A stretch of 64,000 nt of DNA from Liolophura sinensis. Its lineage: Eukaryota; Mollusca; Polyplacophora; Chitonida; Chitonidae. Below the pieces are notes generated by a model, which was not told where the DNA came from, did no database searches, and was given only the letters and a program-made list of their open reading frames with translations. Each line of letters starts with the position of its first letter. The first letter of the stretch is position 1. The position numbers were made by a program, and so were the translations under genes. Below, one piece after another: positions 21,301-32,189 of this stretch. Location: assembly GCF_032854445.1 (NCBI RefSeq), contig NC_088297.1:23201127-23265126 (forward strand), written 5' to 3'.

Positions 21301-24300
21301 TGACATGTAGGCAACTTCACATAATTTGATGAAAAGGAGAGACATTATTTACCTCTCATGTGGCATCCTAATGTCTGTGTGTTCCCTGTGATGGGTGTCA
21401 TGTCTGTTCCCTTTGATGGGTGTCATGTCTGTTCCCTTTGATGGGTGCTCTGTCTGTTCCCTGTGGTGGGTGCCCTGTCTGTTCCTTGTGATGGGTGCCC
21501 TGTCTGTTCCCTGTGATGGTCTGTTCCCTGTGATGGTCTGTTCCCTGTGATGGGTGCCCTGTCTGTTCCTTGTGATGGGTGCCCTATCTGTTCCATGTGA
21601 TGGGTGCCCTGTCTGTTCCTTGTGATGGGTGCCCTGTCTGTTCCTTGTGATGGGTGCCCTGTCTCTTCCCTGTGATGGGTGCCCTGTCTGCTCCTTGTGG
21701 TGGGTGTCTGGTCTGTTCCCTGTGATTGGTGTCATATCTGTTCCCTTGATGGGTGCTCTGTCTGTTCTTTTGATGGGTGCTCTGTCTGTTCCCTTTGACG
21801 GGTGCTCTGTCTGTTCCCTTTGACGGGTGCTCTGTCTGTTCCCTTTGATGGGTGCCCTGTCTGTTCCTTGTGATGGGTGCCCTGTCTGTTCCTTGTGATG
21901 GGTGTCTGGTCTGTTCCTTGTGATGGGTGCCCTGTCTGTTCCCTGTGATGGGTGCCCTGTCTGTTCCCTGTGATGGGTGCCCTGTCTGTTCCCTGTGATG
22001 GGTGCCCTGTCTGTTCCCTCTGATCAGTGACATATCTCTTCCCTGTGATGGGTGCTCTGTCTGTTCCTTGTGATCGGTGTCTGTTCCCTGTGATGGGTGT
22101 CTTGTCTGTTCCCTGTGATGGATGTACTGTCTGGTGTCTCTGGCATCATGTTTGTGTTGGTCTGTATTCTGAACAGAACACTGTTAAACACCTTCTGCTG
22201 CCACCATTGTAAAAATTCGACTAAAAAAAGTGAATGCAAGAATAAAGACCAGCAGCTTTAAAGACCATTCAGTGCTCTCAAGGAAGCTAGTTTTAAATTA
22301 TTTTTCAATTTTTCTTTTCTTTTCAGGTGAATTACATGCATTTGAAAGGTTGGATTAACATAGTTTATTTTAGTGAGGTTTTTTTTTAGTGTGTGTTTTA
22401 TCTTTGTGCCCAATCTTAACCTTGATGAGCTTAGGGCTGGGGATAATTGGTATGTAGATGTTGATTTCATGATATTGCACTGCACAAATCTTAAGTTAAC
22501 ACACTGTTGTTGTTGTTTCAGGGAAGCATGTAAGTACATCCAGGAGCACCTGTTGATCAACACTGACGAATTGGGCAGAGAGTGTATTGTGAACGCAGCC
22601 AAAACAAGCATGGCCAGTAAAATCATTGGACCGTATCCTTTCCTCTGTAGTGTACACGCAGACACGTGTAGGTGTTGGATTTTACCCTGACTTTTTACGG
22701 TGGCAAGCGTTGTCATTCACATGTGCAGACCCAGTTCCAGGTTGTTTTACAGTGTGAATATATGGAATCTGATACATTTAAAACCTTTAAACTCATTGGA
22801 TGACCATAGTTTTATCATCTTGTAGAACATGAAGTATAAGGAATTTTTACCCTGGGATTGGCCAGTATTATTGCTCTTTATTCTTTCAGTCATTCATTCA
22901 TTCACCCAACGGTAATTATGTGCAGATATCTTTTATAGCCAAATAGAATTGTGTCATTGAACAAAAGTGTTTATTTAGTCAGTAAATTCAGTATTTATTG
23001 ATCAAGTTTAGGATCCTCGCCCGTCCTAGGTTGTAAAGAAATTGGCCAGAGCAGGATTTGAACTCGCGCAGAATCCAAAAAGTAATGGTATCATGGTCTG
23101 TTTCAGTTTATTATCAAGAGTTTAACATAAATGTCAATATTATCTTTGCAATGAGTGCAAAATTATTTCTTCGGTTAAACAGTTGCATAAAACGAATGAT
23201 AAGGCTGCGTAAAACATTGAACTGAAATCCACTTAAATGGCTGTTTGTTATACGCATCAGATGTAGGATAATCTCACCCAGATCGTGGTAAGAAGATCTG
23301 ATTGTCTATAAGGTGTTTACAAAATCCATATTACCTCTTAGAAACCATCTTAACACACTGACAGGGATTCCGAATTCTTCTCCAACATGGTGGTTGATGC
23401 TGCCAATGCTGTGAAGATGTCCGATGGCAAGGGAGGCCACCGGTACCCTGTGAAGGCCGTGAATGTGTTGAAGGCTCATGGGAAGAGTTCACGAGAAAGC
23501 GTATTGGTGCCAGGATATGCGCTGAACTGCACGGTTGCATCTCAAGGTGAGTGGGTCACGGTCAAAAAAGTGTCACTGACGTTTCCCGCCAGTTAGAGCA
23601 TATGCACTCAGCCAGCTGCATATGGTCATTTGAAATATACTCTAGATATGGTGTGTATAGACCTCTTTGGTTATGTTCAAGGTGAAGAAAACACTAAAAT
23701 GAAGTACATATCAAATAAAAGATCGTTAAAAACTGTCCAGGAAAATAGTTTGATTTATTTTGTGTAGAATTTTTTCCGAGGAGTAAAATGGTTGTAAAAC
23801 CTCATATTCTGCAGTGGTCGGAGGCAACGTCACATCTATATTAATGGCTTGAAATAGTTTCCAGGTTCATTTGATGAATGCATTTATTCCTCTTGTTTTC
23901 ATGGGTTTTAATGGAAAAAAAACCTGAAGTGATGGTTACTGCATAATCCAAAGTTTCAAATGCATTTCAGTAGCATGAAAACAATTCTAACTTAGCCAGT
24001 ACTGTTCAGTTTTGTTGGCCAGGGTAAGGTTTTATGTTTGGGTTAGATATTCCATCAGTTTTCACGTCATCTTTATGAAACTTGGTGGGAATGATGAACA
24101 GGATTTGGGGATTTACTCATTTTGATTAGGGATGTTTCCATTTTTATTCAGATTATCAGGTTTTTGCCTTGGCCATTTTATCTTAGCCAGCACTGTTCAG
24201 TTTTGTTGGCCAGGGTAAGGCTTTATGTTTGGGTCAGATATCCCAACAGTTTTTACATCAGCTTTATGAAACTTGGTGGCAATGATGAACAGGATTTGGG

Positions 24301-27300
24301 GATTTACTCATTGTGAATGATTAGGAATATTTGCATTTTTAGCTTTCCATTACAATGTAAGTTTTTTTGTTAGGGTCAGCTGTTGTCAAAGTTGTCAATT
24401 GTTCATGAAACTTCTTGGGCTTGATGAACATGCTTTGAGGATGTTGACATTATACTTAAAATTTCTGTTTTGATAAAAACTACCATGTTTTGGACTTGCC
24501 GTGTTCACTTCACAGATGTCTATGTAACCTCAGAGTAAGGTTTCATGTTTGGATCAGCTGTTAACAGTTTTCAACATATCTTCCTGAAACTAAAGCTGGC
24601 ATTTGAACTGAAACGATTACCGGCAAGATGGCAGGTTTCTCTTAACCCTTGTTTTAGACAGTGTTTAACGAGCTTTCATATACTTGTAAATGTTAGCATT
24701 TTCTTGTTTTGTTTTTTTGAAGGATTACTTATATTGGGTAAGGCATTTAAAACAAAACAAGGTCATGTGACTGACATCACTAAGTCAATCAGTTAAGTTA
24801 CTTGTAAATTCTTACCATTAGAATCAAGTGTTCTTTTTTTTAAAGTGACTAAAAAATAGAATTCATTTTCTTGGTCTGCTTAAGGAGAACTTAGTATAAT
24901 GATTTTCCTATGCTATAAGATTGACTCATGAGTATGAGGCTGCATGTTGTTGTTGCTTTGACAGTTGTGTTCATCGTGTTCGCAAAAAAAAAAAAAATTG
25001 AATAGACTTGTTCTGTGCGGCTAGTCTTTTGTGGGTGAACTGACGCTTCCTCTCCAACCAACCCAAACTCGTCTGCCTGTGAAGCGGTGTTGGGTATTTG
25101 AAGGCTGGAATGATGTTTTGGTGATGCAGCAGTATAAATATGACAGTATTTCGACTGTATGGCTGAAAGAAGCCATTGTCATTATGTGATCAAAGTAATT
25201 GTAAAACCAGTTACACTTGTGTGCAAGGTTCAAGTTTTTACTGTTATTCTTCGTTTTCGCATGTTTGCAGGTGTTTATTCAAACATATTCTGAAGGCATG
25301 GTTCTTTGTTTACGGACATAATTATAGTTTTTGTGAAGCCCTGAAACTGGCCAATCCAAGCAATGAAGTTTTGTGTCCAAGATCAAATTAAAAGTGTGAA
25401 TAAAAAGTTGCTCTTTCATGTGTGAAAAGGTTGGGGAATTAAGGTACTGGTAGCTCTTTTTAGCTGTCAGTTTTGGATAAATGCCCATTTTTTTAAACTC
25501 CAAACCGTAATGTCCCCAGTCAACTTGCCTGCAGACTGCGTAAAGTCTGGGGGTATATACACTGGGGTATAGGAAGAGCCCTGGTCAGATCATAACTGCC
25601 TGAGGGCTGATGATCTCAGGCTCGTATACAGACCAGGGACACAATAGTGTGGCAGGAACAGCTAGAACACTGCATTCCATATGCATTAAAAGCTGATAAT
25701 CAAATCATGATTGACATTTAATACTTGGTTATACACCCAACATGTTGATAAGTGCAAGGGAAAATTAACAAAAAAAAGGTAAACGGTTAAAAAAAAAACC
25801 TGCAGGCTAAAAACTGCTCTACCCTAATTTTCACTGGCATCAGTTAGTTGCCAGAGGTCAGTGGTTTATGACGGGCAAACTGATTTCCTCCTCTGGTAAA
25901 GCTGTCCGCCATTGTACGAGAGAAAAAGTCTGGAGTATCGTTTTAAACAATAATGAAATAAATATAAATTGCAGAGTAAAGGCTGAATATCAAATGTATT
26001 CAAGTGAGAGGCTAGTGTCTCGTGGATTATCATTTCATGTGAAAAATTTTTTTGATGTTCAACTTTCACTGTGCTATATTTCGTTAATTATTTAAGTTCT
26101 GATAATATCATGATTTTGTGTATTGAACAAGTTAAAGCAATGTGTATTATGACGTCATTCCGTTGAGCTCGGATTGGAACGTCCTAAAACAAAATTGTTT
26201 CATTTTTGGCATCTGGGTGTGTAATAAGAAAAGTGATATCCAACTGAGCCAGTGAGATTTCACTTGTATCTGTAAAGGATATTTATTTACATTTCACCTT
26301 CATATAAATAATGAAATGCTGTTTTATAGCTATGCCGAGAAGATCACAGGAGCAAAGGTTGCCTGTCTGGACTTCAGTCTGAACAAAGCGAAAATGCACC
26401 TAGGTGTGCAGGTGTTGGTGGAGGACCCGGCCAAACTGGATGCCATCAGGCAAAGGTAAGTGGACAGCACATGAAATAATCAGTTCATTCTTGATGAGTT
26501 TTTTTGTCATAGTAGTCATAGGCAAACATTTGAGCAGACAAAACTTGTGTACTTTGCCTGATCTTTATGGGCTGATTTGATCTCCTCCTCTCCACCTGTC
26601 TCCTCTCATGTAAGCTATGGTTCACAGAGAGGCCGACATAACAAAGGAACGAATCCAGAAGATCCTGGCTTCCGGAGCGAACGTCATCCTCACAACAGGA
26701 GGGATTGAATGATCTCTGTCCTGAAGTATTTTGTGGAGGCCGGTGCGATGGCCGTCAGACGGTGCAAGAAGACTGACCCTGGAAACGCATCGCCAAGGCA
26801 ACCGGAGGTAAGTCTGTTTCAGTTTTAACTTTTCAGCCTTTTGCCAGAAGACGGTTGATCCCAAAAATCAGGCTAATCACTGCATCTTAGGTTATAATTT
26901 GCAACCCCTTGTTCTGACTCACAAACATTTTCCCTGCATGGGGGCCTCCCTTTCCGAGGAGGCTAGCATGCCATCATGGCACAATGAGCCTCCCACCAAT
27001 GTGGTCCCTATGAATTCCAGTCCAGCTGATACTGGCTTCTTTCTCCAGCCGTGGAGTGGGAAGGTTGCCAGCAGTGTACGAATGGTCGAGGGTTTCTCTG
27101 AGCATTGCCCTGTTTCCTCCCGCCATAATGCTGGCCGCCGTCATATAAGTAAAATATTCTCGAGTATGGCGTAAAACACCAATCAAATAAATCAGTTGCT
27201 GTGTCAGGGAATTGAGAACATATTGCATTATAGTTAATTGTATGTCTAGATACCTTTTCACTTTATCCAGTCCTTCATTGTTATGAGTTTTAACCCTGAG

Positions 27301-30300
27301 CTTCCACACTATTTCAGGTACGCTGGTGATGACACTGGCAAACCTAGAAGGGGAGGAGTCTTTTGACGCTACAATGCTGGGCGCCGCAGAGGAGGTTGTA
27401 CAGGAGCGTATTTGTGACGATGAACTTCTGCTCATCAAAGGGTATGTAAACCAAATTTCGGATTTACTTTACCGTGACCTCTAGCAAGCCAGTATTGAGC
27501 AACATCAAGGTCAGATGATGAAGGTTTACAGGCTTTGCACTGGGCCTGGAAAAGCCTGGGATTTGAATGCAACCACCCCAGGCCTTGAAAAAGCCTGGGG
27601 TTTGAATGTAACTATTCCACACCTTGAAAAAGCCTGGAACTTGAATGTAACTATTCCACACCTTGAAAAGCCTGGATTTTGAATGTAACTATTCCACACC
27701 TTGAAAAAGCCTGGAATTTGAATGTAACTATTCCACACCTTAAAAACGCCTGGAATTTGAATGTAACTATTCCGCACCTTGAAAAAGCGAGGATTTGAAT
27801 GCAACTATTCCACACCTTGAAAAGCCTGGAATTTGATTGCAACTATTTCACACCTTGAAAAAACCTGGAATTTGAATGTAACTATTCCACACCTTGAAAA
27901 AGCCTGGAATTTGAATGTAACTATTCCACACCTTGAAAAAGCCTGGAATTTGAATGTAACTATTCCGCACCTTGAAAAAGCCTGGAATTTGAATGTAACT
28001 ATTCCACACCTTGAAAAAAGCCTGGAATTTGAATGCAATTATTCCACACCTTGAAAAAGCCTGGAATTTGAATGTAACTATTCCGCACCTTGAAAAAGCC
28101 TGGAATTTGAATGTAACTATTCCACACCTTGAAAAAGCCTGGAATTTGAATGTAACTATTCCGCACCTTGAAAAAGCCTGGAATTTGAATGTAACTATTC
28201 CACACCTTGAAAAAGCCTGGAATTTGAATGCAATTATTCCACACCTTGAAAAAGTCCTGGAATTTGAATGCAACTATTCCACACTTTGAAAAAGCCTGTT
28301 ATTTCAATGCAACTATTCCATGCCTTGAAAAAGCCTGGGATTTGAGTGCAACTATTCCACACTTTGAAAAAGCCTGGGATTTGAATGCAACTATTCCATG
28401 CCTTGAAAAAGCCTGGGATTTGAGTGCAACTATTCCACACTTTGAAAAAGCCTGGTATTTCAATGCAACTATTCCACGCCTTGAAAAGCCTGGAATTTGA
28501 ATGCAACTATTCCACACATTGAAAAAGCCTGGGATTTCAATGCAACTATTCCACACCTTGAAAAAGCCAGGAATTTGAATGCAACTATTCCACACCTTGA
28601 AAAAGCCTGGAATTTTGAATGCAACTATTCCACACCTTGAAAAGCCAGGAACTTCAAAGTAACTATCCACACATTGAAAAAGCCTGGGATTTGAATGTAG
28701 CTATTCCACACCTTGAAAGCCTGGAATTTGATTGCAACTATTCCACACCTTGAAAAAACCTGGAATTTAAATGTAACTTATTCCACACCTTGAAAAAGCC
28801 AGGAATTTGAATGTAACTATTCTGCACCTTGAAAAAACATGGAATTTGAATGCAACTATTCCACACCTTGAAAAAGCCTGGGATTTGAATGTAACTATTC
28901 CACACCTTGAAAAAAGCCTGGAATTTGAATGTAACTATTCCACACCTTGAAAAAGCCTGGATTTGAATGTAACTATTCCACGCCTTGAAAAACCTGGGAT
29001 TTGAATGTAACCATTCCACACCTTGAAAAAGCCTGGGATTTGAATGCAACTATTCCACGCCTTGAAAAAGCCTGGAATTTGAATGTAACTATTCCACACC
29101 ATGAAAAAGCCTGGAATTTGAATGTAACTATTCCACACCTTGAAAAAGCCTGGAATTTGAATGTAACTATTCCGCACCTTGAAAAAGCCAGGAATTTGAA
29201 TGTAACTAATCCGCACCTTGAAAAAGCCTGGAACTTGAATGTAAACTATTCACACCTTGAAAAAGCCTGGAATTTGATTGCAACTATTCCGCACCTTGAA
29301 AAGCCTGGAATTTGAATGCAACTATTCCACGCCTTGAAAAACCTGGAATTTGAATGCAACTATTCGACACCTTCAAAAAGCCTGGGATTTGAATGCAACT
29401 ATTCCACACCTTGAAAAGCCTGGAATTTGAATGTAACTATTCCACACCTTGAAAAAGCCAGGAACGTGAAAGTAACTTTCAGGCCTGGAAAAGTCTTTCC
29501 CTCCATTTCCATTATTGCTTGATATGTATATTTTGAGCATTCCCTTTTTTCGGAACTAAGGGGAGGAAGCTTTCGACACTTGAGACATTGTGTATCATGC
29601 ATGTACCTGTGTCAATGAAGGACTGAACAGTGCATGTCCCATAAGGTGGGAATTCTTCAGGCAGTCACATAGGTGTTAAACCAGTGCAGGATTCATAGCA
29701 AACCTTGTGAAGAATGGCTAAACACACCACAAGGATAGGTGGGAGTGGTTTTGTCCGTTACGTCTGGAACCAATCTGACAATGGCAGTTTTGACCATAGA
29801 CAAGACTAAATTTGAAGTGTGGTAATGAATTACATTAATGAATCAGAGAAATTAAGGTAAGTGGTATCATGTTACAACAAAAGTATCACAATTTGAACAG
29901 CCAGTGCCAAAAGAAAAAATAACCACTATCCCTGAAAAATAACACAATTGGTCTTATAACCCTGGATGTCATTTACATAGCCAGCAGTTACAAAAACCAT
30001 AAAAGTCACTGTGGTCTTAAGAAGACTATCAAATCATCTTGGTTATCCATCATATCAAATTTGGTGTTTCAGACCAAAAGCTCGTACAGCTGCCTCGGTA
30101 ATTCTGCGCGGTGCTAACGACTTCATGGTGGACGAGATGGAGCGCTCGCTGCACGACGCCCTCTGCGTGGTAAAGCGGGTCCTGGAGTCCAAGACAGTGG
30201 TACCTGGGGGTGGGGCAGTGGAGGCAGCACTCTCCATCTACCTGGAGAACTTTGCCACGTCATTAGTAAGTTCCAGTTTCAGTTTTTTAATGATTTGGGT

Positions 30301-32189
30301 CAGATAAGCCTAGTAGTGGCTTCTTGTGGCCACGATACTTCTGGATCTTTAGGCAGGATTAACAGTGACAGGTGTCCTTACGGTAAAGCGGTGAAACCCT
30401 CAGCTGTCGCGGTGATCCAGGAACCTCTGACCAGTGCAGTCGCTGTGAGTTCAAGTCCAGCTTGGTTTTCTCTCTGGTTGTATGTGTAAGGTCTGTCTGC
30501 AACCTGCAGATGATCATGGGCAGTGTGGCTGCACACCCAAAGCCCTGAGGTAGTATTTTCACTGGTTATTTCAGTGTCTGAAATTCAATATTGATGAGTT
30601 CACTGATGATGATGGAAGCCGATGCATTTTTTGTTTTATCACACAGGGTTCTCGTGAGCAGTTGGCGATTGCCGAGTTTGCACGGGCTCTACTGGTCATC
30701 CCCAAACAGCTGGCGGTGAACGCTGCGCAGGATTCCACCGACCTTGTGGCTAAACTGCGGGCCTACCATAACATGTCACAGACCAAGACCGAGCATGCAG
30801 AACTTAGATGGTGAGTCCTCAACATTCGGACTACGTGGTAAACGAATTCCATTCTTAACCTCGTTGGTCGACTTCTTTACAGAAGGATATAGGATATTGC
30901 AAAGAAATGATTGCATACTATAAATATTTGTTAGTTGAGAGTTGCAAGAAAAACAGTTTAGCTTAGTTGATGTCTTCTATTAAAACTTTTATGGCGATAT
31001 GGCTACATTGGAGGTATAATCAGCCCTCCATTCTACAACTTCTTACTGAAGTGACTGTTAATTTGAGGGGTAAGTACCATCTATCATGTCACGTCATGGA
31101 ATTTATCAACAGCTGCATTTAATTGCCATGCTGTACGAACAGTGCAGAAAGGTGAGGCCTTGATGAAAAATCAGGTGAATTTGTCTCATTTACTGAAAAA
31201 TCACAAAAAGATTTTTCATAAACTATCTACAGAAGGGTGATTAGTTGGTTAATAAAACTTGTTGATTTACCGTAATTAGAATACACATTACTGGTTGAGG
31301 AATTACACTCTCTGATTAATGTTTTGAGTGATGATACACTTAATTGAAAACAAACAGTATGTGTACCCTGTTTCGAGGCAGCAAGTTGGGGGTGGCCGGC
31401 CGAGGTGGTTAGTGTGCTAACACAGCACGATGACCCAAGAGCCTTTCACCAATGCGGTCTCCCTAACTTCGAGTCCAACCTATGCTTGCTTCTTCTCTGG
31501 TTGTATCTGAGAACGCCTGCCAGCAACCAGATGATGGCCATGTGTTTCCTGCCACTATAATGATGGCCGCCATCGTAGGAGAGAAAAAACCATTAGCTAC
31601 ATGGTTCCTCATTGATAAGATAATTAAATATATGGTTTCAGCAATCCTCATATTGGACGAGGTGCCAGGTTACTGACGCCATATATTTTTGTATCATGTC
31701 ACTGATTAACCATGTAACGAATTTAACCTGTAAAAGACCCATCAATTCAGTGCAGAGGACCGATGTATAGGCGAATCACTTCAGAGATGTGACTTTTGTA
31801 CTTAGAACACAACAAAGGGAGATAACCTACTCAGCAGGCACATTTGATTCAAGAATATATCTGTACCCCACATGACTGTTGTTGTAGAACGAAAAGTGGA
31901 GTATTTTGTCTGATGCAGGATAATTTTGAGAACAACACCGCATAAAACTTTAAATCAAATAACAAGTCTGTTTCTGTCTTCAAGGGTGGGTCTTGACCTC
32001 CACGAGGGTGCTGTCAGGGACAACAAGAAAGAAGGTGTTTTTGAACCCGCCATTTCCAAGATTAAGTCGCTCAAATTTGCCACAGAGGCAGCCATCACAA
32101 TCCTGAGGATCGATGACTTGATTAAGCTGGCACCAGAACAAAAGGAAGGCAGATCCTACCAGGATGCTATGAGGAGAGGAGAGTTGTGA
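9355..32189 (+). CDS. TCP1: CCT1 / TCP-1 alpha chaperonin subunit
   Basis: Twelve GT-AG exons: 9355-9427, 11650-11735, 18351-18479, 21021-21118, 22522-22632, 23365-23546, 26330-26455, 26628-26807, 27318-27441, 30073-30265, 30647-30810 and 31985-32189. After allowing for five single-base indels in exons 7-8, the product is about 555 aa (human 556). It starts [20 protein letters not shown] and reaches a TGA after DAMRRGEL. Group II chaperonin motifs are clear: [33 protein letters not shown] (catalytic Asp of the ATPase), [36 protein letters not shown] and [14 protein letters not shown]. The protein is one of eight subunits of the cytosolic TRiC/CCT ring, which folds actin and tubulin. Introns 2, 3, 4 and 9 hold minisatellites. 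Confidence 0.96.
9428..11167. other. CCT1 intron 1, no gene seen
   Basis: AT-rich sequence with no convincing exon, array or SINE up to 11167. The short frames at 10362-10550 and 10641-10874 have no recognisable content. Confidence 0.6.
11168..11404 (+). mobile_element. SINE, plus, 5' truncated with a duplicated tail
   Basis: Starts in the middle region (GCAGCTCCTGCTGGCTTCCC). After TATAAGTGAAATATTCTTGA...AATAAATAAATA the 3' segment (ATAAGTGAAATATTCTTGGG to AATAAATAAATAAATA) is repeated once more, giving two tails. Confidence 0.8.
11905..16640 (+). repeat. 47-bp minisatellite in CCT1 intron 2, about 100 units
   Basis: Nearly 4.7 kb of head-to-tail 47-bp units. Each has GGGGTCTCCATGGCTGAGTG, then ACCAAGGTGATCACACTATC, then AGTGTAA. 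A higher-order repeat of 1316 bp (28 x 47) is visible: the rare variants ACTACCAGTGTAAGG with TCTCCGTGG (12892, 14208) and GGGCTCTACCTTGCTGAG (about 13045, 14361) recur at that distance. The unit's first 30 bases match the tRNA-like head of the resident SINE. The array runs directly into a SINE-like copy at 16617. Confidence 0.92.
16617..16836 (+). mobile_element. SINE at the right end of the 47-bp array
   Basis: The last array unit (GGGGTCTCCATGGCTGAGTG) continues not into another unit but into ACAAGCCTCTCACCAGTGCC, GAGTTTCAAGTCCAGCCC (B-box region), CCACCATAATGCTGGTCGCC and a decayed tail ACACCAATCAGATACATAAA. This is the likely parent or sister of the array. Confidence 0.75.
16888..17905. 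mobile_element. Non-autonomous DNA transposon with terminal inverted repeats
   Basis: An 18-bp perfect inverted repeat (CAGGCAGCGAAATTTGGC at 16888-16905; its complement at 17888-17905) bounds a 1018-bp element flanked by the direct repeat TAGATG (16882-16887 and 17906-17911). Subterminal regions share CGGTTAG/CTAACCG-type motifs in both orientations (about 16920-16980 and 17790-17870). No transposase frame is visible inside; it contains an (AT)n tract at 17395-17420. Superfamily not assigned. Lies in CCT1 intron 2. Confidence 0.8.
17395..17420. repeat. (AT)n microsatellite inside the TIR element
   Basis: Alternating TA run near the middle of the 16888-17905 transposon. Confidence 0.95.
18590..20820 (+). 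repeat. 48-bp minisatellite in CCT1 intron 3
   Basis: About 40 units of 48 bp, with early variants of 51 bp where ATTATCACT replaces ATCGCT. Key parts are GCTGCAATGTTGCCAAAGTG, TTGTGAATGCGTAA and TCATTCATCACAT. It reads open for 611 codons in one plus frame ([16 protein letters not shown] repeated) and also on the minus strand, because 48 and 51 are multiples of three. It sits wholly between CCT1 exons 3 and 4 and is interrupted by a SINE at 20420-20690. I treat the reading frame as incidental. Confidence 0.92.
20420..20690 (+). mobile_element. Best-preserved SINE copy, inserted in the 48-bp array
   Basis: Complete reference copy: tRNA-like head GGGGCCTCCGTGGCTCAGTC with A box TGGCTCAGTCGG, B box GTTCAAGTCCAGC (about 20501), CACCATAATGCTGGCCGCC, TATAAGTGAAATATTCTTGA, ATGGCGTAAAACACCAATC and an AAATAAATAAA tail. 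It is flanked by a perfect 14-bp target duplication TTGTGAATGTGTAA (20406-20419 and 20691-20704) taken from the array unit. Pol III-transcribed SINEs of this type depend on LINE machinery for mobility. Confidence 0.93.
21160..21177. repeat. poly-C tract
   Basis: A C run just after CCT1 exon 4, in intron 4. Confidence 0.9.
21369..22136 (+). repeat. 25-bp minisatellite in CCT1 intron 4
   Basis: About 31 units of 25 bp built on CTGTCTGTTCC followed by CTGTGATGGGTGCC, with shortened units near 21515-21545. The minus frames reading [17 protein letters not shown] are array read-through. Confidence 0.9.
22633..23364. other. CCT1 intron 5, nothing recognised
   Basis: No array, SINE or exon seen. 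Confidence 0.6.
23991..24600 (+). repeat. Diverged repeat of about 190 bp, two clear and two decayed copies
   Basis: Copy 1 starts CTTAGCCAGTACTGTTCAG at 23991 and copy 2 CTTAGCCAGCACTGTTCAG at 24182 (offset 191). Both contain GTTGGCCAGGGTAAGG, TATGAAACTTGGTGG and GATGAACAGGATTTGGGG. Weaker versions of the TTTGG(AG)TCAGCTGTT...CATGAAACTT core recur near 24370-24450 and 24530-24600. Lies in CCT1 intron 6; identity unknown. Confidence 0.6.
25866..25966 (+). mobile_element. Decayed SINE 3' fragment
   Basis: Weak match in the order of the SINE 3' half: GATTTCCTCCTCTGG, CTGTCCGCCATTGTACGAG, TCTGGAGTATCG, AATAATGAAATAAAT. Confidence 0.4.
26330..26807 (+). other. CCT1 exons 7 and 8 with clustered single-base frameshifts
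   Basis: Exon 7 (26330-26455) is 126 nt where 127 are needed: ATGCCGAGAAGATC lacks one base between MPR and [12 protein letters not shown]. Exon 8 (26628-26807) is 180 nt where the family needs 176. Extra bases occur at GGGATTGAATGAT, CTCTGTCCTGAAG, GACTGACCCTGG and CTGGAAACGC; removing one in each restores [20 protein letters not shown] and KRIAKATG. Splice sites around both exons are intact and the other ten exons are frame-perfect. Assembly error is the simplest reading; recent gene damage is the alternative. Confidence 0.85.
26939..27193 (+). mobile_element. SINE, plus orientation, full-length but diverged
   Basis: Head GGGGGCCTCCCTTTCCGAGG, B-box region GAATTCCAGTCCAGC, then CGCCATAATGCTGGCCGCC, ATGGCGTAAAACACCAATC and AAATAAAT. 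Lies in CCT1 intron 8. Confidence 0.8.
27560..29470 (+). repeat. 39-bp minisatellite in CCT1 intron 9
   Basis: About 49 units of 39 bp: CCTTGAAAAAGCCTGG, AATTTGAATGTAACTATT, CCACA. Frequent one-base slips in the A run and in GCCTGG(G/A) break the frame, so the open stretches ([13 protein letters not shown] on plus, [13 protein letters not shown] on minus) are short. Variants GTAACT, GCAACT and GCAATT occur in patches. Confidence 0.9.
29480..30072. other. Rest of CCT1 intron 9, nothing recognised
   Basis: Unique AT-rich sequence between the 39-bp array and exon 10. Confidence 0.6.
30400..30530 (+). mobile_element. SINE middle fragment
   Basis: GTGATCCAGGAACCTCTGAC, GTTCAAGTCCAGC (B box), CTCTCTGGTTGTATGTG, CAACCTGCAGATG. 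Head and tail are missing. Confidence 0.7.
31388..31582 (+). mobile_element. SINE, plus, tail missing
   Basis: GGGGGTGGCCGGCCGAGG head, GTTAGTGTGCTAACACAGC, CACCAATGCGGTCTCCC, TTCGAGTCCAACC, then ATAATGATGGCCGCCATCGT and an abrupt end. Lies in CCT1 intron 11. Confidence 0.75.

Noticed and set aside
21349-22033. Minus frames reading [15 protein letters not shown] as a gene
   Set aside because: Read-through of the 25-bp array within CCT1 intron 4.
22258-22716. 152-codon minus frame
   Set aside because: It overlaps CCT1 exon 5 antisense and has no recognisable domain; a shadow frame.
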